In this document: in pieces, positions 39,986 through 54,206 of the stretch
Layout of the letters: the number at the start of each line of letters is the position of its first letter
How positions within the stretch are numbered: position 1 is the first letter of the stretch
Source of the DNA: Anoplopoma fimbria
Lineage: Eukaryota > Chordata > Actinopteri > Perciformes > Anoplopomatidae
Direction of reading: 5' to 3'
NCBI RefSeq assembly: GCF_027596085.1
Contig: NC_072450.1
Span: forward strand, 674,813 to 738,812
Length of the DNA stretch: 64,000 nt
Program-made: the position numbers and the translations under genes
Notes under the pieces: model-generated
What the model was told of the DNA's origin: nothing
The model's input: only the letters and a program-made list of their open reading frames with translations
Database searches by the model: none

Positions 39986-41470
39986 CTGATGGAGAGAACG
40001 AGACACAAAACAGCAGGTTATCATCTGCTTCATATTTATACAACTTCATCATTCAAACTGACCTGACTGCAAATCACTGTCAATATCCACGAACACAAAT
40101 GAGATCCACACTTGGTGTGTGGATTTTGGATTTTAAATTGATTGAATGAATTCTAACATCTTTCCAAATACATGTCTACATCCTGATTGAATCTCTGGAG
40201 GAATTCTTCATCGTACTTCAGTCATGACGATGTAAACATCTAGAAGAGTTCTCTTTAATCAGACTTGAGACACACTTACACTTCTTGATACCAGGTCTCA
40301 GTCTGTGCAGTCCACCATGGTCCACCCTGCAGGAAGCACAAAGTCTGAATCAGCTTCATACCGTCATGGTCTTTGGTTTCTGTTCAGTCTGCTTCCTGTT
40401 TTATTTTGAAAGCAACTCTCCCAACATCATTTTTGTTTTACTTCCTGCCTTTGTCTTTATCCCGCCTGTTTTTAGTTAATTAGGTCCTTGTGTATTTAGT
40501 GTCTATGTTTCAATGTCAGGTTATCTGCTTTTGTGTTGATTATAGCGCTTTAGGGTACACTCCCTTATTTGTGTGAATAGGGAATGAAAGAAAGACCCTA
40601 GTAGGGAGGTTTCTTATAAGCTATGGTGGAGCAGCTCTTAACCTGAGTCCCAAGAGATTTTTTCATTACCCCTTATTCCTAGTCTGCTTTTTCTTAAGAT
40701 AGTCTTAGGCCTTCTAGTTAGCCAGCTATCTACCAGCATGCTATCCTTCAGCATTCTGCTTCAGCTGTCCAGTACCTCGCCCAGCTAGCCTCCAGCTAGC
40801 CTCCAGCTAGCCTCCAGCTAGCGCCCCAGTTGGCTAGCTTCCTGTCTGCTTCTGACACCGGGCCAGTTAGCCTCCTGTCGTATCCAGACCCTGTAGACTT
40901 TGATCACTCCCCTTTCAGGGGAACTCGCCTGGCAACATCTCCAAGGTACATATTGGTTGGAGCCCGAAGAAGAAACTGTTGGTCTCAGAAGCATCGATCC
41001 CCCAAGCTGCCTAGAAATCCCGAGCCCTAGCTGCCCAATGACCCAAAATGATTTGCAGCTCGGCACCAAGATTAAGACCAACTTGAACCCCAGACAGTTT
41101 CATGGCCATGTTTCAGTGGCGCTCAGCCCCTGCTCTGCCCCCAGGCCTTCACCTCTGCCTTTACCCCAGGAGGTCCACATGAGGTTCCCTGCACCACCTC
41201 TGCTCTGACCGTCATAGCTCCTCAGTTCCTGGGCCACTTGCCCCTTCATTTGGGTTCAATCCTGCAGTTCTGTTGTTGTCTGATCATACCTGAGAGAGTC
41301 CAGTTTCCAGTGTGGATCCTCCAGTCCAGCAGACAGCAGCTTCACTCCTGAGTCTCCTGGATGATTGTAGCTCAGGTCCAGCTCTCTCAGATGGGAGGGG
41401 TTGGACCTCAGAGCTGAGACCAGAGAAGCACAGCCTTTCTTTGTGACCTGACAGCCTGACAGACTAATCA

Positions 41471-41569
<99 letters not shown>

Positions 41570-44500
41570 TGTTATGGTACGTTATGGATATAAATATGAA
41601 GAGATGTTGTACATTTTACTCCACTACACTTATAGTAACTAGTTACATTTCCGATTAAGATTTTTTAATAAAAAACATTAGAGCACATATTTGTTTATTA
41701 ATAAATCACTGTGAAAGTAAAAATTCTCAACTATTTAAAAAAACACATTGACATTAATAAATACTTACATGTTTAAGCATCAATAATTATAACAGTCTTG
41801 ATGTTACCATTTAGCGTTAAGAGGATCTTTAGTTTAAAGGGTAAACTTTGATAACTAGTTGTATCCTGACCCGAGGGTTTCCAGTCTACAGTGTGGACTC
41901 TCCAGTCCAGCAGACAGCAGCTTCACTCCTGAATCCTGCAGGTAGTTTTCACTCAGGTCCAGCTCTCTCAGAGTAGAGGACGGGAAGCTGAGAACTGAAG
42001 ACAGAGCTTCACAGCTTCTCTCTGAGAGGTTACAGCATCTCAGTCTGAAGAGAAATCAGCAAATCATTAGAAATCAACTACAAACAACAGTTCGTCACCT
42101 TGGAATTAAAAGGTTTTATCTGACATTTTTGTCGAAATAGAGTTATTCACATATTCTTATTCTAGACCAAATTATCAATTTATAAGAGTTTTGTTTTTAG
42201 TAGTTGCATTTTTTGACTTTTTAGATTAGAAAAGAAAAGGTTCTATCTCCAAAGTCAAGCTCTAACTTGGTTCTATACGGTTCTACCTGTGGGCTCACAG
42301 GTAGAACCGTATAGCATATAATGAATGATAGCAGTACAAATGCCTTGTAAGTCTTTTTTAGATTGTTTTATACATGCTATGGAGTTCATTTTCATTGTGA
42401 GCTATCACGCTAGCCAGCTAACTTTAGCATCCTACAATTAATATGGCATCATGTTAGCTAATAATAGAAATAAACTCCTTTGCAAAGATGATTTGTTTTA
42501 AAACAAAAATTAAATGTAAAAATGTTGTAGATTTTTTTTTTGAAGACCTCATATATGTTACATCACAATTTGTATGTTTTAAAACAAATTATGAGTAAAA
42601 CTGTTTGTGCTCCTTAAAAATTATTTCCTCAATATGGTTCTTGTTTCCTGCATTTGATAGGATGTTGATACTATACATGTGAAACACATTTAGGGCGTCA
42701 TGTTTCTGTACGAGAGAGACTTTTGTCATTTATGCTTATTGAAGCTTAAGACATTACATTTACATTACATTACAGTCATTTAGCAGACGCTTTTATCCAA
42801 AGCGACTTACAATAAGTGTATTCAACATAGGTATTCAAGAGAACTACTAGTCACCAGAAGTCATAAGTGCATCTCCTTTCTTAAACAAGCATCTAAGAGC
42901 AGAAACCACAGCAAGAAAACAATAAGTGCAACAAACTAATACGAATACAATAAGTGCAACAAACTAATACGAATGCAACTAATACCTCAAAACTGGTCAG
43001 AACGCAAACAGAACCCGATGATTCCAAGGAAGTGAGTTGTTCTTTTTGTCTAATTGAAAAAGAAAACATTTAATCTGATAGTTGTGTGGCCACCTACAGA
43101 GCTTTGTTGGAGGCTTTGACCACCGGCAGCAGCCTCAGAAGAGCCTCCTCTGAAGCAGAGTATTTCTTCAGGTCAAACACGTCCAGATGTTTTCCTGATG
43201 ACAGTAAGATGAAGACCAGAGCTGACCACTGAGCAGGAGACAGTTCATCTGTGGAGAGACGTCCTGAACTCAGGGACTGTTGGATCTCCTCCACTAGAGA
43301 ACCATCATTCAGTTCATTCAGACAGTGGAATAGATTGATGCTTTTCTCTGGAGACACATTCTCACTGATCTTCTTCTTGATGTACTGGACTGTTCTCTGA
43401 TTGGTCTGTGAGGTACTTTCTGTCTGTGTCAGCAAACCTCGTAGGAGACTCTGGTTGGTCTCCAGTGAAAGACCCAGGAGGAAGCGGAGGAACAAGTCCA
43501 GGTGTCCATTTGGACTCTGTAAGGCCTTGTCCACAGCACTCTGGTAGAGATGTTTTGGTTTAGGTTTGTCTCTAAAGACTTTAGACAACTGGGAGGTTGT
43601 TTGTTCTTCTGACATCAGGTTGACACCAGAGTTGATGAAGGTCAGATGGACATGAAGAGCAGCCAAAAACTCTTGAACACTCAGATGGACGAAGCAGAAC
43701 ACCTTGTCCTGGTACAGTCCTCTCTCCTCTCTAAAGACCTGTGTGAACACTCCTGAGTACACTGAGGCTGCTCTGATATCGATGCCACACTCTGTCAGGT
43801 CGGATTCATAGAAGATCAGGTTTCCTTTCTGCAGCTGATCAAAAGCCAGTTTTCCCAGAGACTTAGTCATCTTCCTGCTCTTTGGACTCCAGTGTGGATC
43901 TGTCTCAGCTCCTCCATCATACTTGACCTTCTTCAGTTTGGACTGAACCACCAGGAAGTGGATGTACATCTCAGTCAGGGTCTTGGGCAGCTCTCCTCCC
44001 TCTCTGGTCTTCAACACATCCTCCAGAACTGTAGCAGTGATCCAGCAGAAGACTGGGATGTGGCACATGATGTGGAGGCTTCGTGAGCTCTTGATGTGGG
44101 AGATGATCCTGCTGGCCTTCTTCTTATTTCTAAATCTCTTCCTGAAGTACCCCTCCTTCTGGGGGTCAGTGAACCCTCTGACCTCTGTCACCATGCCAAC
44201 ACACTCAGGAGGGATCTGATTGGCTGCTGCAGGTCGTGTGGTTATCCAGAGGCGAGCAGAGGGAAGCAGTTTCCCCCTGATGAGGTTTGTCAGCAGCACA
44301 TCCACTGAGGTGGACTCTGTAACATCAGTCAGGATCTCATTGTTGTGGAAGTCCAGAGGAAGTCGACACTCATCCAGACCGTCAAAGATGAACACAACCG
44401 GGAACTCTTCAAACCTGCAGATTCCTGCTTCTTTGGTTTCAGAGAAGAAGTGATGAACAAGTTCCACCAAGCTGAACTTTTTCTCTTTCAGCACATTCAG

Positions 44501-47500
44501 CTCTCTGAAGGTGAATGGAAATGTGAACTGTATGTCCTGGTTGGCTTTGTCTTCAGCCCAGTCCAGAGTGAACTTCTGTGTTAAGACTGTTTTCCCAATG
44601 CCAGCCACTCCCTTTGTCATCACTGTTCTGATTGGTTCCTCTCTTCCAGGTGAGGCTTTAAAGATGTCTTCTTGTCTGATGGTTGTTTCTGGTCTGTCTG
44701 GTTTCCTGGATGCTGTTTCAATCTGTCTGACCTCATGTTCATCATTGACCTCTGCAGTCCCTCCCTCTGTGATGTAGAGCTCTGTGTAGATCTGCTTCAG
44801 AAGGGTTGGGTTTCCTGCTTTAGCGATCCCCTCAAACACACACTGGAACTTCTGCTTCAGGTTAGATTTGAGTTCACGCTGACAAACTGCAGCAAGAAGT
44901 CCTGAATGAACACACAACAAAGAAGATCAATGAGTCAAAGAATAGATTTTTACATTTCATATCCTCAAAGAAGAGTATATGAATATATTTTTGTCCATCT
45001 CTTGAGACATTAGTAAAGGTCCCATTCATCCAGCATGTTAGATCTTTAGAGAAATCCTCTTACTGCTCTGCAGACAGTCAGCCAGCTCCTCCTGCTTCAT
45101 TCTCCTCAGGAGGTGCACTGTGATCTTCAGAAATGCCTCTCTGCTACTCCTCCTCTGCTCTTCATCCTCACTGTCCAACACCTCCTCGTCCTCACTCTGA
45201 CTCTCTAAGCATTCTGGGTAATCTGGACTCACAACTCTCTTGATTTTCTTCAGCTCGTTCTTCACAAAAGTCACGATGTTCTCCTCCAGCAGCTGGAACA
45301 GAATGATAAGCTGAATATTTAATATAGAGAACACAACATGAGATTCATCTGTCAGTCTGAAGGCCTGCAGGTCTAAACAGAGCAGCATGGAGGCTGTTGG
45401 GACCTGAATGGTAGTTTAGCATTCATCTGTAGTTGATGTAGTTAACAGTAAATGATGTGTGTGTTCATGTACAAACCATAAATATGGAGTCCAGGTGTGT
45501 TTGAAGCTGCTGGGTGGACTGAACCTCAGAGCTCTGCTGCTGACCTCTGTGGAGAAACCAAAGTTTAAAGACATTCAATGACTCAAATCTGCACACAGCT
45601 GACATAAGGGGTTTGCTTATGGTAACAACATGATAAGCTGTCCACTGGGAGGTGAAGGTTGGTTCTGTTATGACTAAGTAGGAACTGAGGACTGAAGGGT
45701 GCGTTTCTCCTCCACCCGAATTTCCCCCATGTGGAATAATAAAGGAATATATCTATCTATCTATCTTTCTCAAATTTCTGTGTAACTGTTTTCAAACCTT
45801 TACATATCTACTTTGTTACTCACCCAGGGCTGGATCTTCATCATTCTAAACCTGTAGATTCTGACACATCTACCAACAGCAGTAGTATCTGTTACTGCTC
45901 TGAAGCTAATCTAGCCTAGCAACGTATACCCATACACTGGTTTAAATAATGTTTTACAAAAAAATGACTCCTCATTTTTCATGCGTCTTCCTACTAAAGT
46001 CCAGCGACAAGTGTCAATTTCTGCTCGTTACATGCAAATGCTCTTTTGAAAATAAACTTTTCACAGGAAATAACTAAGTTAGCTTCAGGCTGTTTGGTTA
46101 GTTTCGGAAAATCTGAATTGTGTTTTAGGTTCAAATAACGCCAGAAGTGCCGTTAATGAAGAACCAAAGTTAAATGTTAAATAAATCAATGTGACTTCTA
46201 GTTTCAGACGGGGAAAGAAACAGCGGTCTCGTGGCTGAAAGATTGCTGATTGGTTGACCCAGCCATCTGGTTCATGATACATAGAAATTGACTTCTTGTC
46301 AACGTATAACGACGCGTTCTTCTTCGTAGGTGCTACAAACTCTGGATGAGACCAGCTAACCAATCCCCCTCTAACGTATTACCATCGTTTTTAGAGAGAT
46401 GTGTCTGTGACTTTGAACAGCTCGCGTTCATTTAGATGTAAAGGGCACCCAAGACAGCGTAAGCAGTTTGTCCCTGTTTGGAGGCGTGGAACCTGGTCTT
46501 TAACTGCTGTCCTATTTCTGGCTGCCCTCCCTGACCTCTAATACCCATGCCGCCCTCAAGACGGGTTCTGTCTGTGTCTCAGTACTCCAGAGGGATCCCT
46601 TCTCCATGGCTGTCTTCCGGTGGGGTCCCGTCTCGGTTGCAGAACCCAAGAAGGATCCAGCTACATCCTCATCTTCCTGGTCATCCACCAAAGTGGCTAT
46701 GCCCGTCTGGTAGTCCTCTGGCTGGTCCTCCAAAGCTCCTCTGCTCATCAATCAGGCCTTCTGGTCGGCCTCCAGACCTTCTCCACTCATCGGCCATGCC
46801 ATCTGGTACTCCTTCTGAGAGGTTCCCCTTGTCTGCCTGAGGTCTCCAGCTCCGCCCCTGCTCTTCAGTTCCCAGACCACCTACCTGCTATCCAGTCTGC
46901 TATCAAGGAACTCAGTTTGATGATCCTGAGATCAATATTGTCACCTTTGAACCAGCAGGTTCCATCTGTGAAGGTAACTCCAAACAGACTCATCAAGAGT
47001 GGAGACTCTTCTCCAGAGAAAATATCCATCTGCTTCATTCAGATTCATCTGTCAGATAAACTTTCATTGATCATATCAATATTTGAAGTTGATCAACTGA
47101 AAAGCTCTGAATCATGTAGAGCAAGTGAACAATAATCGGTTCGTAGGCTACAGCAACAGGTCCAGTTGTGTCTGAGGTGCATATCAACTCAAAAGACTGC
47201 TCATTTTCTTATATGACTCAAAACCTCAGAAAGAAAACAATAAGCACAGATATCATTTAAAACTGCTGGGTTCGGTTATTTTTTGAGTCCACACCAGATT
47301 CAGACACTAAATTTTTTTGCATCACCCACTGTGAAGCTCTGGAGTCGGTATCACGACAAGTTGTGAAAAAGTCACAAACTGAAATCTGTTGTTGTTGTTG
47401 TGACTGTTTCACGGCTGTGAGACTTTGTGTTATAACAAAAGTTCATTTCTAAACGCTTACCTTCCATCAGCAGCTGGTCTAACTTTAAAATCTGTAAAGT

Positions 47501-48264
47501 GATCTTTAGACTGGTCACTCTTTATGGACACACAGCTGGGTCCAGGTCCAGGTCCAGGCCCAGATCCAGGTCCAGGTCCAGGTCCAGGTCCAGGTCCAGG
47601 TCCAGGTCCAGGGAGTTCGGTCTCTGTTGCTGGATCCTAAAAAAAACAACTGACTGATGAAAAACAGTTTAAATTTAAGAAAAACTTTTGACCAGATTCT
47701 AACTCGTTAAATTCCATTTATGACTGTTTATCATCTCATCAATAACTAATGCTACGTCTTGTTTTGAGACTTGATGCTAGAGTCGGGATCAATACTATGA
47801 ATGGATCTGTCTCACATGAGATCAGGTTTGGACATGAACTCTCTTCTTAGTGCACGACTTTGACTCATCAAAGTTCAGTTTTACCTTTGAGCAGCAACTG
47901 GTCCAACTTTAAAATCAGTAAAGTGATCTATAGACTGGTCACTCCTTATGGACAAGCAGCTGGGCCCCGGTCCAGGTCCAGGTCCAGGTCCAGGTCTCTG
48001 CTGCTGCATCCTGATACAAACAAAGACAGTGGATGAATAACTCTCTCCTCCTCATTGAGATATAATCTGATGGAAGATGCCGTCTCTTCGTCTCTTTGTT
48101 CACTCATAAAGTTAGGAGTTCATATCATATACATGTGAATGATGACTCCTGGACCGTTAGAGATCCTGGTCTCACCTCTGAGCTTTGGTCTGGCTGTCAT
48201 GTTCCCCACACAGAGCGGTTTTAGACGGAGGGACTCCCTCCTCTTCATCCTCACACCGATTCAT
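39426..48264 (-). CDS. NLR family protein (teleost NLR-C type): FISNA-NACHT-LRR-B30.2, 10 exons
   Basis: Exons: 48264-48176 ([20 protein letters not shown]), 48010-47887 and 47636-47461 (Gly-Pro repeats plus SIKSDQS motif), 45546-45477, 45292-45064, 44901-43098 (FISNA-NACHT), 42044-41871 and 41463-41290 (LRR, 174 nt each), 40326-40280, 39985-39426 (PRY-SPRY). Phases from exon 4 onward are perfectly consistent. Family knowledge: cytosolic innate immune sensors, expanded to hundreds in teleosts. Exon 2 appears 2 nt and exon 3 1 nt out of frame with their Gly-Pro register. If both are included, exon 2 hits a stop; exon 1 joined directly to exon 4 stays in frame. It may therefore be a working gene with skipped repeat exons, or a decaying one. 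Only two LRR exons is short for the group. Confidence 0.85.
40327..41289 (-). other. NLR intron 8
   Basis: About 1 kb with ctccagctagc direct repeats (40785-40822). The rest has composition like retroelement-derived sequence, including a frame-open stretch at 40830-41208 without recognisable domains. No exon supported. Confidence 0.4.
41290..42044 (-). CDS. NLR exons 7-8: leucine-rich repeats
   Basis: Two 174-nt phase-2 exons, each with the ribonuclease-inhibitor type pattern [21 protein letters not shown]. Exon 7 contains [18 protein letters not shown]. Exon 8 contains [18 protein letters not shown]. The exon 8 acceptor follows a (GT)n tract (plus strand (CA)n at 41475-41566). Confidence 0.93.
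41475..41566. repeat. (CA)n microsatellite beside NLR exon 8
   Basis: About 90 bp, reading (GT)n on the gene strand just upstream of the ttgattag acceptor. Confidence 0.96.
42273..42314. repeat. Perfect foldback, 19-bp arms, 4-nt spacer
   Basis: ctatacggttctacctgtg (42273-42291) and its exact reverse complement (42296-42314) around ggct. It lies in NLR intron 6. ggttctata also occurs just before the left arm. Confidence 0.95.
42749..42985 (-). mobile_element. SINE/LINE copy with fish L2/V-SINE-type tail
   Basis: Inverted homologue of 2876-3119: a tcatttagcagacgctttta block and an (ATTAC)n tail at its left edge. A 30-bp internal piece (caataagtgcaacaaactaa) is duplicated near 42930-42980. 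Confidence 0.6.
43098..44901 (-). CDS. NLR exon 6: FISNA and NACHT domains
   Basis: A single 1804-nt exon with 600 uninterrupted codons. FISNA includes [20 protein letters not shown] and [20 protein letters not shown]. Walker A is [14 protein letters not shown] (about 44613-44571). The Mg-binding/Walker B block is [19 protein letters not shown] (about 44410-44350). Sensor-type [20 protein letters not shown] follows, then the winged-helix and superhelical regions to ASNKAL. All catalytic motifs are intact, so ATP binding is plausible. Confidence 0.95.
45064..45546 (-). CDS. NLR exons 4-5, N-terminal segment before FISNA
   Basis: Exon 4 (45546-45477) encodes [20 protein letters not shown] plus IFM. 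Exon 5 (45292-45064) encodes [40 protein letters not shown] and [16 protein letters not shown]. This helical segment is typical of fish NLR-C proteins, and an acidic linker sits in its middle. The splice borders fit phases 2-0-1. Confidence 0.88.
45560..47460 (-). other. NLR intron 3 with transposon-like relics
   Basis: Contains the LINE-type tail at 45740-45775, a repeat homologous to 33060-33540 (45890-46370), and an open but unrecognised Pro/Ser-rich frame (46547-46840). No exon supported. Confidence 0.5.
45740..45775. mobile_element. LINE-type 3' end with (CTAT)n tail
   Basis: The phrase ttcccccatgtggaataata followed by aaggaatat and (ctat)n resembles the 3' ends of fish non-LTR retrotransposons. 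A related end lies at 49575-49630. Heavily truncated. Confidence 0.5.
47536..47612. repeat. (CCAGGT)n hexamer in NLR exon 3
   Basis: About 12 units coding Gly-Pro in one frame and Asp-Leu in another. Similar, shorter runs are in exon 2 (47970-47996) and in the pseudogene (52938-52993). Confidence 0.95.
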
Positions 48265-48469
48265 AGCAGAGTCCACACCTGCTGGGATGAAGCACTCCGT
48301 CACTACACAAGGTTTTTAATCACAGGACACATTAGTCCTCCAGACGTCACACATGCTGTCGAAAAAAGAGTCAGCTCCTCTTTCCATCAGACAAAGTGTC
48401 CATCTGAGGACAGTTAGACAGTGATAGAGAGCTTTCAGTGGAACTAAGTCTGTCTCAGTGTTGAAGACA

Positions 48470-48540
48470 CAGGTCGGAGAGCTACGATGCATTTAATTAT
48501 AAAACACTTATAATTAAATGCATCGTAGCTCTCCGACCTG
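48470..48540. repeat. Perfect foldback, 33-bp arms, 5-nt spacer
   Basis: Left arm 48470-48502 (caggtcggagagctacgatg...) and exact reverse complement 48508-48540 flank aacac. It lies about 200 bp upstream of the NLR start codon. Confidence 0.95.
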
Positions 48541-49574
48541 TTCTGACACTCCCTGCATTTTTCTCTGATGATGTGAACTCTTATTATAATCTGCTGTAAC
48601 CTGAGAACTACCAACAGTAATACATGCAATTCATTCTCCAACCTGGTCTTTAACTCAAATAGAAACCCTTAATGAAACTCCAAATCTTCTATAAGAATCT
48701 AAAGAGTGAACTTAACATTTGAACAGTCAAACAGCGATACAACACAATGTGATCACAGTGATCCTGTTAAACATTCACAGATTCCTCTGGTGGGATTCTC
48801 ACCTGCTGAACTCACTTCAGGTCAATTTACAGACGCGTTCCACCTTCATGTGTGGAGGAGACACTCTGAGAGAAGAAGCTGCTGGTGTCCTCCTGTCTGT
48901 CCTCCTGTCTGTATGCAGTTGATCTGAGGACGCCGTCACTCCCTCATGACCTAAACCAGTCGAACCAGTGTCAGAAACCCAGCCAGTGTCAGAGGAGTCA
49001 CAAGTCAGATAACGTACTTCTGCTGTCTGTGCACTAGATGGTGATAAGTGAACATCTAATGAGATCACTGTGTCTTTTTGTCTCATTTGTGCAGGTTTAG
49101 TGAACGTAATAAACAACAAATCCTTATGAGTTTCTGTTCAGCTTCAAACTTCCCCCAAATAATTCACAGCTGTTTTTGAATCCTGTGTTTCTTCTTTGCA
49201 GAAGAGGAAAATGACTCATTATTTACTCAGTTGTAGATAAAATGATAATTGAGAATAGTTTTTGACTCTCTTTTTTTTCTGATTTGCTTCCTTTAAAAAT
49301 GTCTTATCTGATTAATCAAGCAGGCAGATATTCATTATTTTGTTTTGTTGTTTTTATCATATTTTGTTTTTATCTTATATATAAATACATAATCATTTGA
49401 ATATATAAAACTAAAAATACATTTAAAAAATGCAACCTTTTTTTTAAAAAAATCTTAAAATTGATTCATATTCGTACTTTTCTAAATTTGCTCATTTGCA
49501 GCATTGCATAAAATCATCCCGCAGATTAAAATACACATGCTCTTCATACGTTTCAGTTGAAATTCTCCTGCAAA

Positions 49575-49630
49575 TTTCCCCGGTGTGGAATATTAATAAA
49601 GATTATCTTATCTTATCTTATCTTATCTTA
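49575..49630. mobile_element. LINE-type 3' end with (TTATC)n tail
   Basis: tttccccggtgtggaatatt then aataaagattatc and five tta tct repeats, a typical non-LTR retrotransposon terminus. Truncated. Confidence 0.5.
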
Positions 49631-51193
49631 CTTATTGTTGAATATTGAGTGCAAGATGCTTTTGTTCATGTTACACGTCGACACACTTATTCAGATACAC
49701 AATGTGTGATCTTTATGACCCAGAAACTGAAACATTTCTTACATGAGGTTTCCAGCTGATTTTTTTAAAGTAAACGGGGAAGAACCCAAATGCAGATAGA
49801 CACAAGGAACAGAACAATAATTCACAGTGAGTTTAATAAAGAAATGTCCACAACAAAACTTACAGACCAGGTGAGAACAAAAGTAATTACTGAAACTCCA
49901 GAAACCAGAATGGGCAAAACAACATGAAACAGGATCAGGTAGATCAGACATGTGCAAGAGGGATCTTCACAGGAACACAGCAGACTAACGGACACAGAGA
50001 CAGGTTAACACAGGGTTAAATACACCGGGGAGGTGGAGGTCATTAGACACAGGTGGATTCAAACACGGGCGGGGCAGGAAAACATAGAAAGGCAGGAAGT
50101 GAAGTGATCTGAAATGAGAGCAGAGGTGAGTAACTCAACATAAAACATCAAGAAGGAAAATAGTTCTCTTTTTAAAAAACAACATTGATGCATTTATGCA
50201 TAATAATAAACCTACTTATTTACAATAATCTTCAAAGATCTATGATGATATCTATGATCCTCATACATACCGTACTAAGATGCTGCCCTTCCCTTATCTG
50301 TTGCCATGGTTATGAACAGACTCTGCTCTCTGGTTACTTCCTGATGTCAGCAGTGTTACATTTGTCCTGATGTGTCGCAGATTTCTCCTCCATTCTAACT
50401 TTAGGTAAGTGATAGTTTTCATTGTTGATATTTCAAACATTATAGAATCTGCTGAAGCGTTTTACTGCAGTAAAAGTATAATACAGTTTCTCAGTAATAA
50501 TAATCTCATCATATCATATACTCACAGGGGATAATTAACTGCTCTGTGTACTTTTACTTCAGATACTTTAAGTACATTTAGCTGAGAACACTTTTCCTAC
50601 TTTTCCAAAGCAGAGCTTTAACTTTTAAAAATAAAATATTTTTGATGTGAAAAAAGAAAAAAACAAAACTGTAAAAAGTCTGGCAGCAAAGTTTCCCGAC
50701 GGATTCCAGCAGATATTAGTAAATAAACATAACAGAAAATGACATGTAATGAACTGTAAAAATAAAATAAAAAAGGTTTACAAAGTCAGAAATACTTAAA
50801 TTGCTGTATGTCATTGTTGAATGTTAAAAGTTAATTAAACTGTTGTGAAACTGACATATCGTCTTGAAATACATTAAAAAAATAAAACCTTCAGGTTAAT
50901 CTCTGTAAATGTACAAAATGAAACAGCCGTGTTTAAATCTACAGCAATTTCCTGTTTAAATATAGTTTTTTTCATTTACAAAAAAAGAAGTATTAAAAAT
51001 AAACTAATACTTACTACACATTTACAGTATTAATCCATCAATTTAAAGAATTACTATGTTTTATTCATTTACAGGTATTCAGTGTTTGATTTGTGCATTT
51101 AAGATGAAAAAACATGAATTGGTTGATCCGTCCTAAAGGTCAGCTGAACACATCGTATAATAAAGTGATGAATTGTAGCTGAGAGATCAAACA

Positions 51194-51297
<104 letters not shown>

Positions 51298-51653
51298 AGA
51301 ATAGTTAAAATAGTACAGTCAGAAACTAGGATGAATAGTATCAGTACCGACCATTATACATTATATATTCATAACAGGAGTCTACAAAAGGAATGGAGTT
51401 CTAGTCATGTAGTGGCCTTAGTTGAGCCTTTAATTGTTTTTTTAAATGACAGTTTGTTACCTGTATGAGTTTTATGAGGAGGTAATGAGTTCAAAGGTAT
51501 TACTGAACGGTAGATAACAGTGCGTTTAAGGAGGTTTGTTCTTGGGGTTGAAGGTAATAAGTAACCTGAGCTAGCATTCCTCGTGTGATGCTAATGTCTG
51601 TAGCTTGTGTTTTTGTACTTGGTTGAAGAATTATTTAGATGTCTGATTAAATA

Positions 51654-52480
51654 TTACATATCTGAAAAACATGAGAAGGCTGTCGTTGAGTTTAGTTTCA
51701 ACTGATAACAGGACAGGAGACAGTGCATATATGTTATATTTGTTCTTATTGAGCAGTGGAGTGACAACCTGTCAGCTCGGCTTTGAACTAGTTGAAGTTT
51801 ATTTATGTCTTTCTTTGCTGCTGCTGACCATATGACTGGACAGTATTGCAGCTGACAAAAGACCAAGGACTGTAATACCTGATGAATAATAAAGGACTCT
51901 AAATGAGTGGAGCACTTTCTAGACATTGCTATGCCCCTTCCTATTATAGTCACAATGCCTTGAATGTGCTCAGACCACGATAACTGATCACCCAGCACTA
52001 AACCTAGTAACTTGGTCTTCTTAACCTTTTCTATTGACATCCATGACATTGACTGATGAAGTTGAGGGTCACCAATAATCATTCTCCTAGAGCCAAATAC
52101 AATACTTAATTAAAGTTTTGTAAATGTTCAGTGCTAATTATTTCACTTTCGCCCAATTAGACACTCTCTCTCTAGATCCAGATTCAGGATGGTTACTAAT
52201 TCATCTTTGGTTGAAGCAGTGCTATACAGTGTCCTGTCATCTGCACACAGTAGTATGTTGGCATTCTTCATTTCTAGAGGCAGATTATTTGTGAAGAGTT
52301 AGGGGCCTAATCAACTTCCTTGTGGAACTCCACATCTGATGTATCTGCAGTCTGAAAGGCTACCATTATAAAAGACTCTGCAATCTCTCAGATAGATAAC
52401 TGACCATCCAAGAGAGCCGTGCTGCTAAATCCATATTTCTTTAGTTTAGTAATCATTGTATCATGGTCTATTACATCAGG
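51654..52480 (-). pseudogene. LINE reverse transcriptase relic
   Basis: On the minus strand, 52082-51654 encodes KLLGLVLGDQLSWSEHIQGI, MSRKCSTHLESFIIHQVLQS, LVFCQLQYCPVIWSAAAKKD and INKLQLVQSRADRLSL, the C-terminal region of a fish non-LTR polymerase. Further upstream, 52480-52140 reads VIDHDTMITKLKKYGFSS, RCGVPQGS and LLCADDRTLYS, the palm motifs including the DD active-site pair, with stops in between. It is a 5'-truncated, inactivated copy sitting between the two NLR copies. Confidence 0.85.
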
Positions 52481-52729
52481 TGAGGTCTCATTGCAGTGAA
52501 GCTGACCTGCTCCGTCCTCCAGCTGTTAGGAGACACTAGATGTGGCGTCCCTGATGCTTATTAGACTTTGACAGTGAGGTGATGAAGAAGTGACTTCTTC
52601 TCTCTCTGTGTTTCCAGCTGAAGCTACAAAGTCTCTTTGATTTGACGAATTCAGCAGCTGAGAATCTCCAGAAACATCCTCTGTTGTGTAGTGACGGAGT
52701 GCTTCATCCCAGCAGGTGTGGACTCTGCT

Positions 52730-54206
<1,477 letters not shown>

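Noticed and set aside
46547..47135. Pro/Ser-rich frames that looked like a small gene
   Set aside because: No recognisable domain, no splice or start support, and a position inside an NLR intron among transposon relics.
48139..48417. Plus-strand frame also found inverted at 52526-52855
   Set aside because: Both are the antisense of NLR exon 1; the duplication is real but the frame is a shadow.
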